Assembly (NCBI GenBank): GCA_942159475.1
Contig: OW804097.1
Location: forward strand, 37,522,298 to 37,586,297
Direction of reading: 5' to 3'
DNA length: 64,000 nt
From: Sthenelais limicola
Taxonomy: Eukaryota > Annelida > Polychaeta > Phyllodocida > Sigalionidae
The notes beneath the pieces were generated by a model. The model made no database searches and was not told where the DNA came from. It worked only from the letters and a program-made list of their open reading frames with translations. How positions within the stretch are numbered: position 1 is the stretch's first letter; each line of letters begins with the position of its first letter. The position numbers and the translations under genes are program-made. Below are positions 55,373 through 64,000 of this stretch, piece after piece.

Positions 55373-55775
55373 TGTGATGTATTTCAGCAAAATGAGTCAT
55401 AAGTCGCAAAATTTATATTTTTCAAAGTTTTTTTCACAAGATCACATTATTGGAATGTTTTGATTTTAGGGGAGTTTATCACTTATAGCTATATCAATCG
55501 ATGTATCAAATTTCAGGACAATCTATGTAATATATCCTTCAGTTTTAAAGGAATATGGATTAAATTTATTTACTTTACTGTTTATTGACCCCCATAAATA
55601 TTGGAAACTTTTTTTTCCAAAAACGAAAATATCAAACTTAAAATCTAGAAATACTAGATTATTAGACTGTTTTCTATCATTGGAATCGGCTTGATCTGAT
55701 CTTTTCAAATATAATGTAAAAATCTCAAAATCTATTTTTTGTGACTTATGACTCATTTTCCTGAAACACATCACA
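55373..55775. mobile_element. Family B MITE, full length
   Basis: 403 bp, TA at 55371-55372 and 55776-55777. Left TGTGATGTATTTCAGCAAAA, right CCTGAAACACATCACA. Confidence 0.88.
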
Positions 55776-55777
55776 TA

Positions 55778-55943
55778 TGTGATGTGTTTCAGCAAAATAG
55801 GTTAATGTTTGGTTAATGTCTTCATGCTACAAACAGCGTTAAATACCTCAAAAATAACATTTCCAGGAATTTACTTTGTGAATAAATCACTTTGAAAAAT
55901 AGCAATTTTGACAATTGTGACGCATTTTCCTGAAGCACGTCAT
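55778..55943. mobile_element. Family B MITE, internally deleted, abutting copy
   Basis: 166 bp. Left TGTGATGTGTTTCAGCAAAA, right TGACGCATTTTCCTGAAGCA+CGTCA. It shares the TA at 55776-55777 with the preceding copy. Confidence 0.78.
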
Positions 55944-56414
55944 ATATGCATCAAGATAGGTTTCATTGCGTACGAATCGTGCAGGCATGTTGGTTCAGAT
56001 ACATTCCATTAGACAGGTAAATTGTGTGCCCAGAACGCGTGGCCATTATGCCAAAGATGGCAATTATACAGGACCGCAATGACAAATATGTGTTTGGCTT
56101 TACATAAATGCTTCATCAATGTTGAATTGGTGAATTCTTCCCGTATTTGCAATCAAATCAAATTGACTCAGGATAGCAAAATAAATGTTGTCTACAATGG
56201 GTAATGTTCACTGCTTTGGACGTATCACTTACGTCTGTATTAATGTAATGCACTCTATTGGACGATATGATGAAATGAAAGACACTTCTATTAATTATAT
56301 AGCAGCACCTCATTACGGGCCACGGGTTATAGATGGGTCCCATTGTACTTCTCATCCGAATAACAGCCAAATATTGACGTTAAATCCTCAATTTGCGACT
56401 ATAAACCACCAATA
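55944..56414. other. No gene seen
   Basis: About 470 bp without supported ORF or known repeat. Confidence 0.45.
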
Positions 56415-56650
56415 TGGGTCAGATTTTCAGAAAATGCACAATTCGCCTTCACCAATCCTCTCAAATAACCCACATTTAAGACAAAAATGAGCATCAAAAC
56501 GCAGTTTAACATAACAGAACTGATACTTTAAATCAATGTGATACCAAATATACTCGGATATACCCGGTACTCTTCATTTTCAGCCTAAATTAGATAAATT
56601 TCCTAAATGTGTAGAGCTGCCAATTGTACATTTTCTAAAGACTTCACCCA
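56415..56650 (-). mobile_element. Family A MITE
   Basis: Left TGGGTCAGATTTTCAG, right CTAAAGACTTCACCCA. Confidence 0.87.
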
Positions 56651-56817
56651 TATAGTAGTATATTATACTTTCAGTTCTAAATGGGTAGTCAAACCCATTT
56701 GATGGGAATGTTTCTGGCAAGTGGTATCCTTCTGTGTAATACATTCAATAGAAGCTGAAATAGTTAAATAGTCCTTTTCAAAGGCAGTGGTCTGTATCAC
56801 TATCCCGCTTATCCCAT

Positions 56818-57179
56818 CAATAGGGGACTCGCATGTGCCAATGCGCATGTCTGTACAGTGCATCATGGGATGGATTCTGTTGAAATCTGACATACAAATA
56901 TTTGGGAACATTTTTTTAACATTTTTATTGGAAATTGCAAGAATGTTTTCACCAATATCACAGCTTGTATAAATGATCTATGCAAACCAAATGCACGATG
57001 GGAAAGATGCGGACTTATGTTATGGAAACATGTAAAACACATGAATATTGACATAAGAGCGTTGATAAATATTCCATGCTGAACATGTCATGTGGTCTGT
57101 AGATTTTATACTGTACCATTAGTCCCAGAACTCCATGCGAATCAAGATTCAAAATGGTGGCTATGCAAATCCCCTATTG
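56818..57179 (+). mobile_element. Family F MITE, full length
   Basis: 362 bp. CAATAGGGGACTCGCATG ... ATGCAAATCCCCTATTG. Best copy of the family. Confidence 0.82.
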
Positions 57180-57201
57180 GTAATTGATATATATATATAT
57201 A

Positions 57202-57427
57202 TGGGTCAAGTTATCAGAAAATGTACTATTCACCTTCACCAATCCTCTCAAATATCCCGAATATAACAGAAATATGAGCTTCCAAAAAGAGTTTTACATA
57301 CCTGAACAGATTCTTTAAAACCACAAAACTCAAAGTATACTCAGATATACCCAAAATGTATCATCTTTTAGTGGAATTTACCTAATGTGTAGTGCTGCCA
57401 ATTGTCAAAATTTGAAAATCTGACCCA
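57202..57427 (-). mobile_element. Family A MITE
   Basis: Follows a short TA run. Left TGGGTCAAGTTATCAG, right TTGAAAATCTGACCCA. Confidence 0.83.
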
Positions 57428-57490
57428 TATAATTTAAAACCACAGTATTCAGGAGGATGGAGTCCGAACTTATAACCTCCATCTACAATA

Positions 57491-57727
57491 TGGGTGAAAT
57501 CGCGAGAAAATGAAAAATTCACCTTCACCAATCTTCTCCAATAATCAACATTTAAGGCAAAAGTGAGGTTCAAAATACGGTTCTAGACAAACAATCAGAT
57601 TGTTTAAATCAAGGCAATGTCAAATACACTCAGATGTACCTAGTATTGACCATTTTACAATCTAATTTAGCAGAGTTTACTAGATGCGTAGATCTGCCGA
57701 TTGTACATTTTCTGAAGTTCTGACCCA
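57491..57727 (-). mobile_element. Family A MITE with asymmetric ends
   Basis: 237 bp. Left TGGGTGAAATCGCGAG, right CTGAAGTTCTGACCCA. TA on both sides. Confidence 0.88.
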
Positions 57728-57891
57728 TATAGTCGTTAGACAATGTGTATTTTTTGGCTATTACTTTAGCAGCAACGAGAGAGGGGACCATTCAAGCGAA
57801 CCCTAAAACTGATGTGAACCATTATTCTAACTTCATATTTACCAGCTTTAGATGAAGGCCTTATCCTTGGATAATGGGAGGAGTACAGATC

Positions 57892-58111
57892 CACTCTGGG
57901 CCCAAAGTTGAGAGAGACCCTTCAGACGAAGGGAAAGCCTCTCGCCTCAAATCGCAAAGTGCCGCTATAAATCCATTAAAACCGCAAAATGCGAGTACAT
58001 TCCAATTAAAACACCGAGTCCTAGGCGAGAAAACTGTTTAGCGAAGTAGGCGTCCAATCACTGATATCCATTCTTCATTCTTATCTGATCTGAGGGTTTG
58101 GACCTAGAGTG
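57892..58111 (-). mobile_element. Family D MITE
   Basis: CACTCTGGGCCCAAAGTTGA ... GGTTTGGACCTAGAGTG. Both ends present; AGAT-like flanks. Confidence 0.8.
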
Positions 58112-58160
58112 AGATTCAATATGGATACACAAGGTCCATGAGTAGGATCCGATGACAATA

Positions 58161-58340
58161 TGGGTCAGATCGTCAGAAAATTTAATGTACAATCGGCCTT
58201 CACCAATCCTCTCTAATAACCCGAATTTAAGACAAATGAGCTTCAAAATATAGTTTAGCACAGGAGAACAGATATTTTAAATCAACACAATACTAAATAT
58301 ACTCACATATACCTGGTATTATAATCATTTTTTACATATA
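58161..58340 (-). mobile_element. Family A MITE, truncated
   Basis: TA then TGGGTCAGATCGTCAG. The far end is replaced at ~58340, just before the next copy. Confidence 0.75.
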
Positions 58341-58344
58341 ATTA

Positions 58345-58581
58345 CGGGTCAGATTTTCAGAAAATGTACAATTGGCAGCTGTACATATTTAGTAATATCT
58401 GCTAAATGAGGCTGCAATTTGGTCAATACTAGGTAAATCCGAGTATGTTCGGCATTGCAGTGATTCTGGCAATATGTTTGCCTAGGTTGAACTGTATTTT
58501 GAACTTTATTTTCGTCTGAAATTTAGGTTATGTGAGAAGATTGGGGAAGTTGAATTGTACCTTTCCTGAAAATCTGACCCA
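58345..58581 (+). mobile_element. Family A MITE
   Basis: 237 bp, TA-flanked. Left CGGGTCAGATTTTCAG, right CTGAAAATCTGACCCA. Confidence 0.88.
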
Positions 58582-58892
58582 TATATACATGGCGACAAAA
58601 TGTGACATCATGCTTCGTTGGTAATGTTCTTGCAACAAGATATGCTAGTTTAAAAAGTTAGTGTGCGGGCACCAACATAGTTATTTCTGTGGAAACAGTA
58701 GTGTAAAATAATCCGAAATCATATCATTTTGTTGTCATCTCATCCCATGTCATTCAATCCAATGGAGTCCATAAACTGGTGTTCCTACTCAGAAAAAAAG
58801 GAAAGAAATTCAGCCAGAAACAGGATGAGAAGCAAGTAGCCTCATACCTGATGCTTGTAATGTGATGGTGTTGACCAAAGGCCAACACTATG

Positions 58893-59275
58893 TGTGATGT
58901 GCTCCAGGAAAATGAGTCACACGTCTCTAAACAAATATTTTGAGATATCATCATATCATTTAAAAAGATGACATCAAGTTGATTCCCATGGTCGTAAACA
59001 TAAGGGCATCTAAAATAATCTTTAATATTTTATGTTTGATATATCTAAAAGGTTTGCAATATTTCTGGGTGTGCAATTAGCAGTAAAGTAATTACATATA
59101 CTTTATTGGATGACCTTCAAAACGCAAGGATATATTTAATACAATAGATGAATTGAATCCATGTGACTAGAAACGCTAAACCCTTAAGAAATCGAATTAG
59201 GATATCTTGTGAATAAATCACTTTGAAAAATATCATTGATGCTAGTTGTGACTCATTTCTCCATAACACATCACA
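58893..59275. mobile_element. Family B MITE, full length
   Basis: Left TGTGATGTGCTCCAGGAAAA, right CTCCATAACACATCACA. Confidence 0.85.
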
Positions 59276-59752
59276 TTTTCTTTAATTTTTCTTTATAAAT
59301 GAAATCATGAAAAAGGACAAGTACAGAGGGTATTACTTTTCATCGTTATCAGTCGATGGTGGCTCAAGGCTGTACACAGGTCGACCAAAAAAATAAATAT
59401 TTTCTTCCATTCTTTTTCAACACACTTAAAAGTTATTTCACTAAAGTTTTGGAGGATTTGGTTCAGTTGCTTTTGCTAAAGGGCTCTTACAACTTCCACA
59501 TTTGTATTTGGAGGACTCGCCCGGTTTCCTTTCATGCGATGAGTTCACTTATTATCGCTCACCGGCGGCTGTTTTCTCTCGGTGATTAAACTACAAATTA
59601 TTGTATAAACATATACCAGCAGCAGAATATTGATAAATCCAGCCGTATAAGCGATATCTCAATCCTATTAGTCCATTGGGGAGATTAAAATGGTGGCTCT
59701 CGATTGGGGCCTCTTCTCTTGGCTCTTGAGTGGACAGCCAAGAACATATCTA
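59276..59752. other. No gene seen
   Basis: About 480 bp. A short plus frame at ~59356-59585 is not recognised and looks fortuitous. Confidence 0.4.
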
Positions 59753-59988
59753 TGGGTCAGATCTCCACAAAACGTACAATCAGCCGCCCTACACATTCAG
59801 TAGAACCTGCTATATTAGACGGAAAAATGGTCAATACTAGATAGATCTGAGTATATTTTGTACTGCCTTGATTCAGACAATCTACTTGGTTTTGTTGAAC
59901 TGAATTTTTAACCCCATTTCGTCTTAAATTAGGGTAATTTGAGAAGATTGGTGAAAGCGAATTGTACATTTTCTGTCAATTTCGCACA
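59753..59988 (+). mobile_element. Family A MITE, diverged
   Basis: TA then TGGGTCAGATCTCCAC; right CTGTCAATTTCGCACA. Confidence 0.82.
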
Positions 59989-60294
59989 TATCTATATAAT
60001 TTGAAGATGAATTGAGGTTCTAGCTTTAATGGAAGACTGTGAAGTTCGGGCACTGCAATGGCAGTTTGGATGTTCTATACTGTATCTTAAGACAAGTTTC
60101 ACCATAGTGTAAAAGCACTATGAATCAAGATTGTCTTTAAATATATTCTTATTTGGGTCTTTGACAACGATATCATGTACCAAAACATCAACGCAACAAA
60201 AATCCACAGGCAACATTCGAATATCATTGTTTTGTATATTAACTTCAGCATTATAAAATCTTTCAATTGAATTGAGTTGTTTTGGCGTTTGGTT

Positions 60295-60460
60295 ATTCCA
60301 TCCTCCTGATTACCTTAATATCTAAAAAAAATATCAAATTTTAAATACGTATTATATGTCCTAATGTTTACTCTCATAGGAATCGGCTTGATCTTGCCGT
60401 TTCTAATATGATGATATCTCAGAATGCAATTATTGCGACTTGTGACTCATTTTCTTATAA
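60295..60460. mobile_element. Family B MITE, right-half fragment
   Basis: GGAATCGGCTTGATCTTGCC and TTGCGACTTGTGACTCATTT. The last bases of the end are missing. Confidence 0.7.
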
Positions 60461-60873
60461 TGATAGAACCTTTCCCGGTAAATTCACATCTCCTAAATGC
60501 CCTGGAAGACATACTAACGTTGAGACCGATCCACAGGAGATCACAGTCGGGGGATAATATATTCTACACCCTATCAATGAAATATCAGTTGGTTCCTCGT
60601 CTTCTCCCTATACCTTGGATCAGCCAGACTCAATCTGGACTTTGTTCGACTCCTGGAAGCCCTATATACCGTCTCACTAACGATTGCCCTTGTTTGAAAC
60701 GAGCCTTGGGGGAATAAGCTCTGCAGCCCGGTTAGAATGATTCCCTCTTGCATGGCTAGCTCTCGAGACATTCATATAGAGCTTTATTTCCTAGTGGGAT
60801 ATGACTCATATCTCTCTATGCATAATTGATAGATTAAGCATAGCCGAAGTATTACCAACGTGTCTGGCAGTTA
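60461..60873. other. No gene recognised
   Basis: About 410 bp. A plus frame through 60717 is open but matches nothing I know. Confidence 0.35.
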
Positions 60874-61110
60874 CAGTCTAGGCCAAACCCTCGGATCAGA
60901 TAAGAATGCTATGTCAGTGATTGGACACCTGCTTTGCTAATCGTGGCCTAGAAGTTGGCGTTTTAATGGGAATATAATGACATATTGCGGTCTCAATGGG
61001 ATCATAATGACATATTGCAGTCTTAATGGAATTATAATGGCACTTTGTGGTTCGAGGCGAGAGGCTTTACCCCTGTTTGAAGGGACTCTCTCAACGTTGG
61101 GCCTAGAGTG
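60874..61110 (+). mobile_element. Family D MITE with 4-bp duplication
   Basis: CAGTCTAGGCCAAACCCTCG ... GTTGGGCCTAGAGTG, with GTTA at 60870-60873 and 61111-61114. Three near-repeats of AATGACATATTGCGGTCTCA-type inside. Confidence 0.83.
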
Positions 61111-61341
61111 GTTAAGGTCCTGAGCATTGGTGAACGGAAACTTGACAATACTGGTGATATTTCACTCCAATTAGATCTTTTTATTAAGTGTGTGACATTG
61201 TTTATTGTACACTCTTCTGAGTACAACAATTAATTGATGTTCCTTGTCCCAGAATTAGGTTAAGAATTGCTTCAAGGCGTTTTTGATGTGTTCAGGAAGA
61301 TTGCCTACACAAGGGATCTAAATAAGATATCGTTCTCAATA

Positions 61342-61577
61342 TGGCTTAGATTGTCAGAAAATGTACAATTGGCAGCTCTACACATTTAGGAAATCCTGCT
61401 CAATTAGGCTGAAAAAAGAGTGGTACTATGTCCATTATGTATATCTGAGGATTTTGGTGTTGTGGTGTTTTAAAATATATGTTTAACTGTATTTTGAACC
61501 ACATGTCTGTCTTAGATTTGGGTTGTTTGTTGAGGATTCATGAAGGTGAATTGTACATTTTCTGACGATTTCGCCCA
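61342..61577 (+). mobile_element. Family A MITE with asymmetric ends
   Basis: Left TGGCTTAGATTGTCAG, right CTGACGATTTCGCCCA. Confidence 0.83.
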
Positions 61578-61681
61578 TATATCTCTTAGCTTTTAATATG
61601 GTGTGGCATGCGATATTATCGCACTTAAATTACCTCAGATACAATCGGCCCCAATGGAGTTTCGTTTGATAGATTACTTCC

Positions 61682-61917
61682 GTGTCAGATTTTCAGAAAA
61701 TGTACCATTGGCAGTTGTACACATTTAATAAATCCTGCTAAATAAGGCTGCAATTTGGCCAATTCTAGGTAAATTCGAGTATATTCGGCATTGCATTGAT
61801 TCTATCAATCTGTTTGGTTAAGTTGAACTGTATTCTGAAATTTATTTTCGTCTGAATTTTGGGTTATTTGAGAGGATTAGTGAATATGAATTGTACATTT
61901 TCTGGCGGATTCACCCT
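61682..61917 (+). mobile_element. Family A MITE with asymmetric ends
   Basis: Left GTGTCAGATTTTCAG, right CTGGCGGATTCACCC. Confidence 0.82.
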
Positions 61918-62420
61918 TTTGTATTGTATCCAAGATGAACAGTACTTAGTACACATTTGTATGCCCTAAGATTAGGAAGAGAAGTATAAATTGCAGTGGG
62001 TGTTAGTTTGCCATTTAAAGAAGCACTGCTCTACTGTAGTTATTGTTATCAATTACACCATCATCTTTAGGAAATACATTCGATAACATGTTAATGACAA
62101 TATTAAAACAGGTCTAACGGTGTTTTGTCAAATTAAATTGTAGTATACCAATGCAATGACCATTGGTCGGAAGCGACTAGATACTAGGTGCAAGGCTACT
62201 ACGACAGCTAGGTTACCATTATGCACTGTATTTTCATGTGTTGTGTGAAGTGGAATAGAGTAATGGATTAATACCAATGCTAGCTATAACCCTAAACCTA
62301 ACCTTAAATGTGTGGTCCAGTCGGTACAGGTACAAGTCAGTACAGGTAGTAAGTATAAGATTGGTGGTTCATTGAAGGCTCACTGGAGGAGGCGGCAAGC
62401 AAATCTTGTTCACTTGCTTA
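61918..62420. other. No gene seen
   Basis: About 500 bp without supported ORF or known repeat. Confidence 0.45.
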
Positions 62421-62622
62421 TGGGTCAGATTTTCAGAAAAGGTACAATTGGCAGCTGGACACATTCAGTGAATTCTGGTAAATTAGGCTGCAATTTGGTC
62501 AATACTAGGTTAATTCGAATATATTTGGCATTTCATTGATTCTAGCAATCTGTTTGGTTAGGTTGGACTGTGTTTTGAACTTTAATTTCGTCTGAAATGT
62601 GGGTTATTTGAGAGGATTTGTG
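62421..62622 (+). mobile_element. Family A MITE, right end lost at the gag-like element
   Basis: TA then TGGGTCAGATTTTCAG. It breaks off after TTGAGAGGATTTGTG, and the gag-like element begins within the next ~140 bp, so that element probably inserted here. Confidence 0.8.
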
Positions 62623-62760
62623 TAATGTATATGTGTATACATAAGTATTGTGTTCAGTTGACCACAGGTGGCGTCATGCGCACGCTCACCGGTTACCTAC
62701 CTCAACTCACTCATTCTCTACCTTTCCTTCAACCTGTCGACACGGAAAAATTTTGTTACT

Positions 62761-63915
62761 ATGCCTCATTGTGCCGGCTGCAGCCGGGTTCACGAACGAC
62801 CCTGTGGAGTCACCGTGTGCATTTATTTCAAGGCTGCCTTGAAAAAGTGTAAGGAATTGTCTGCTCCTGAGTCGGAATTTGAGTTACATTTACCAGACAT
62901 TGACGTGGATGATAAGGAAGGTGGAGCTAACTACATGAAGGGTGGCATTCATTACGTACGTCTCACCCCTTCTTTTGATTCAAGCTCTGACGTGAGTAAG
63001 TTGCTGCAATTACATTCGGACCAGAAGGCTGAAATTGACTCTCTCGTCGCTCAGCTGCAAATTGCTGTTAACTTGAATGCTACTAGTTCGGGTGCTACTG
63101 CCGGTGCTGGTGTGAAGCCTAAGGTGTCTACTCCGGCTTCTACCATTGTCACACATAGTGTGCCTGCTGTCACTGCTGTCACTTCTTCTCCTGCATCTTC
63201 TACCACCGCCTCGTCGACAAACCAGTTTGTCCAGTCTGCCGGTCAAGGCTTGCCTCCTTTTGTGACTGCGGCCACTGCCCACTCCTTCGCCATGTCTCCT
63301 GACCAGCAGCCCTCCCTTGCCGCTGCGGTTTCCAGCGTCGCCATGGCCATTGACCCTGCCGCCGAGAAGAGGAATAAGGGTTTGTCATTTCGACCTGAGT
63401 TTTATATTCAACATCTGGATGCGGGGACCCCTTTGAAAAGCATTGACCATAACAAGCTGACCTTTTACGATCTTATGTATGGAATGTGCCGTGTATCTAA
63501 GCACATTCTGCAGCAAGGTGGTGACATAAATGCTTATTTGAACCACTTTTCATTTCTCACCCGCCATGCTGCCATGGGGAAGTTCGCCGACGACTGCTAT
63601 GTGAAGTATGATCGTCATGTTGTTGATGCTGTAGTCGATTCGGAGATTCCCTCATTTATACCTGGTTATACCGTCGCTTCGATGCTTGCTTTTCAACGAC
63701 CGGCCCCCCATAAGCAGTCGGATAATCCCAGTGCTAGGAAAACGCCTAAGAGGAACAAGTCTAGAGTTCCTGACGGTTTTCCCGAGGATCTCTGTTATTT
63801 ATTCAACTACAAGACTTGTGATGGTTGCAATCGTACTCACGCGTGCCGAGTTTGCAGGGAATCCCACAAGGCCAGGGATTGCCCCAACAAGAAGTCCCCG
63901 GGATCCCCCCAGTGA
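62761..63915 (+). CDS. Gag-like ORF of a probable DIRS/tyrosine-recombinase retrotransposon
   Basis: 384 aa from the ATG at 62761 (MPHCAGCSRVHERPCGVTVC). In-frame codons further upstream exist but read into non-coding sequence. The N-terminus has Cys/His pairs (CAGC..H..C...C) that could form a zinc ribbon. Residues ~90-210 are Ala/Ser/Thr/Val-rich low complexity. A conserved-looking block follows (FRPEFYIQHLDAGTP; KLTFYDLMYGM; YLNHFSFLTRHAAMGKF). Residues 345-374 form a C-x7-C-x2-C-x3-H-x-C-x2-C-x3-H-x4-C cluster, which I associate with ORF1 proteins of DIRS-like elements. GC and codon use are markedly higher than in the surroundings, consistent with a recent arrival. It starts ~140 bp after a truncated family A MITE. 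The rest of the element is outside the window, so the class is an inference; the gag-like nature is well supported. Confidence 0.6.
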   Translation: MPHCAGCSRVHERPCGVTVCIYFKAALKKCKELSAPESEFELHLPDIDVDDKEGGANYMKGGIHYVRLTPSFDSSSDVSKLLQLHSDQKAEIDSLVAQLQIAVNLNATSSGATAGAGVKPKVSTPASTIVTHSVPAVTAVTSSPASSTTASSTNQFVQSAGQGLPPFVTAATAHSFAMSPDQQPSLAAAVSSVAMAIDPAAEKRNKGLSFRPEFYIQHLDAGTPLKSIDHNKLTFYDLMYGMCRVSKHILQQGGDINAYLNHFSFLTRHAAMGKFADDCYVKYDRHVVDAVVDSEIPSFIPGYTVASMLAFQRPAPHKQSDNPSARKTPKRNKSRVPDGFPEDLCYLFNYKTCDGCNRTHACRVCRESHKARDCPNKKSPGSPQ

Positions 63916-63917
63916 CG

Positions 63918-64000
63918 TCATGCCTCCACTCCTACTCTCGCTCTGGGCGAGAACTGTCATGGCGGCGGTGGTGTTGTTTTGGAAGGACTTGACCATGAAC
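63918..64000 (+). other. Start of the downstream ORF of the gag-like element, cut by the window edge
   Basis: Two plus frames remain open to the edge right after the gag stop: one from ATG at 63920, the other reading HASTPTLALGENCHGGG. Presumably this is the beginning of the pol/recombinase region. Too short to identify. Confidence 0.3.

Noticed and set aside
60424..60717. 97-residue plus frame as a host gene
   Set aside because: It begins inside a family B fragment and shows no domain or coding bias that I can defend.
24787..61110. Spaced family D copies as a CRISPR-like array
   Set aside because: Copies are kilobases apart, have inverted ends and target duplications, and occur in both orientations; they are transposons.

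Overview
This looks like a stretch of an AT-rich metazoan genome, most likely a marine invertebrate. Almost everything recognisable in it is a transposable element or the debris of one. I found no rRNA, tRNA, CRISPR array, bacterial operon or host gene that I can name. The two short retroposons opening with GTGAGTGAGTGAG remind me of repeats common in molluscs and related lophotrochozoans, but that is a weak taxonomic hint.

The centrepiece is a nearly intact 6.6-kb non-LTR retrotransposon on the minus strand (14839-21445; 'LINE-1' in this report). From 5' to 3' it has a short leader and an ORF1 of 665 aa with a coiled coil, an RRM-like core and an embedded NADAR (YbiA-like, ADP-ribose N-glycosidase) domain. 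A separate 215-aa SGNH/GDSL-hydrolase ORF follows, then a 717-bp spacer holding four short hairpins. The last part is an APE endonuclease-reverse transcriptase ORF with one in-frame TAA near its end, then AATAAA and A22. It is flanked by a 6-bp duplication (GATTTC on +) and sits inside an older, decayed LINE whose halves lie at 14690-14838 and 21446-22925. A NADAR domain inside a retrotransposon ORF1 is the most unusual thing in the window.

Other retroelements are a 5'-truncated LINE with an 8-bp target duplication (50383-53182), LINE fragments at 27780-29133, 36811-37628 and 39722-39850, two VNTR-bearing retroposons with 13-bp and 10-bp target duplications (40144-40541, 49218-49549), a Penelope-like hammerhead-like motif (31835-31870), and the gag-like ORF of a probable DIRS/tyrosine-recombinase element running off the right edge (62761-64000).

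The rest is dominated by non-autonomous DNA transposons. Family A is a 237-bp TA-flanked MITE (ends TGGGTCAG...CTGACCCA) with about 46 copies, roughly one sixth of the window. Family B is ~400 bp (ends TGTGATGTG, TA target). Families C, D, E, F and H are smaller. Larger cut-and-paste relics are a 1723-bp TTAA-flanked piggyBac-like element (35084-36806), a 1886-bp element carrying repeated GCGACGTTTTTTCAC motifs (43612-45497) and a 1856-bp element with tandem TCGAAAAGTGACCC ends (11033-12888). Several are nested, so relative ages can be read directly: family A entered LINE relics, and other elements later entered family A. No transposase gene is visible, so all these DNA elements must have been moved by enzymes encoded elsewhere.
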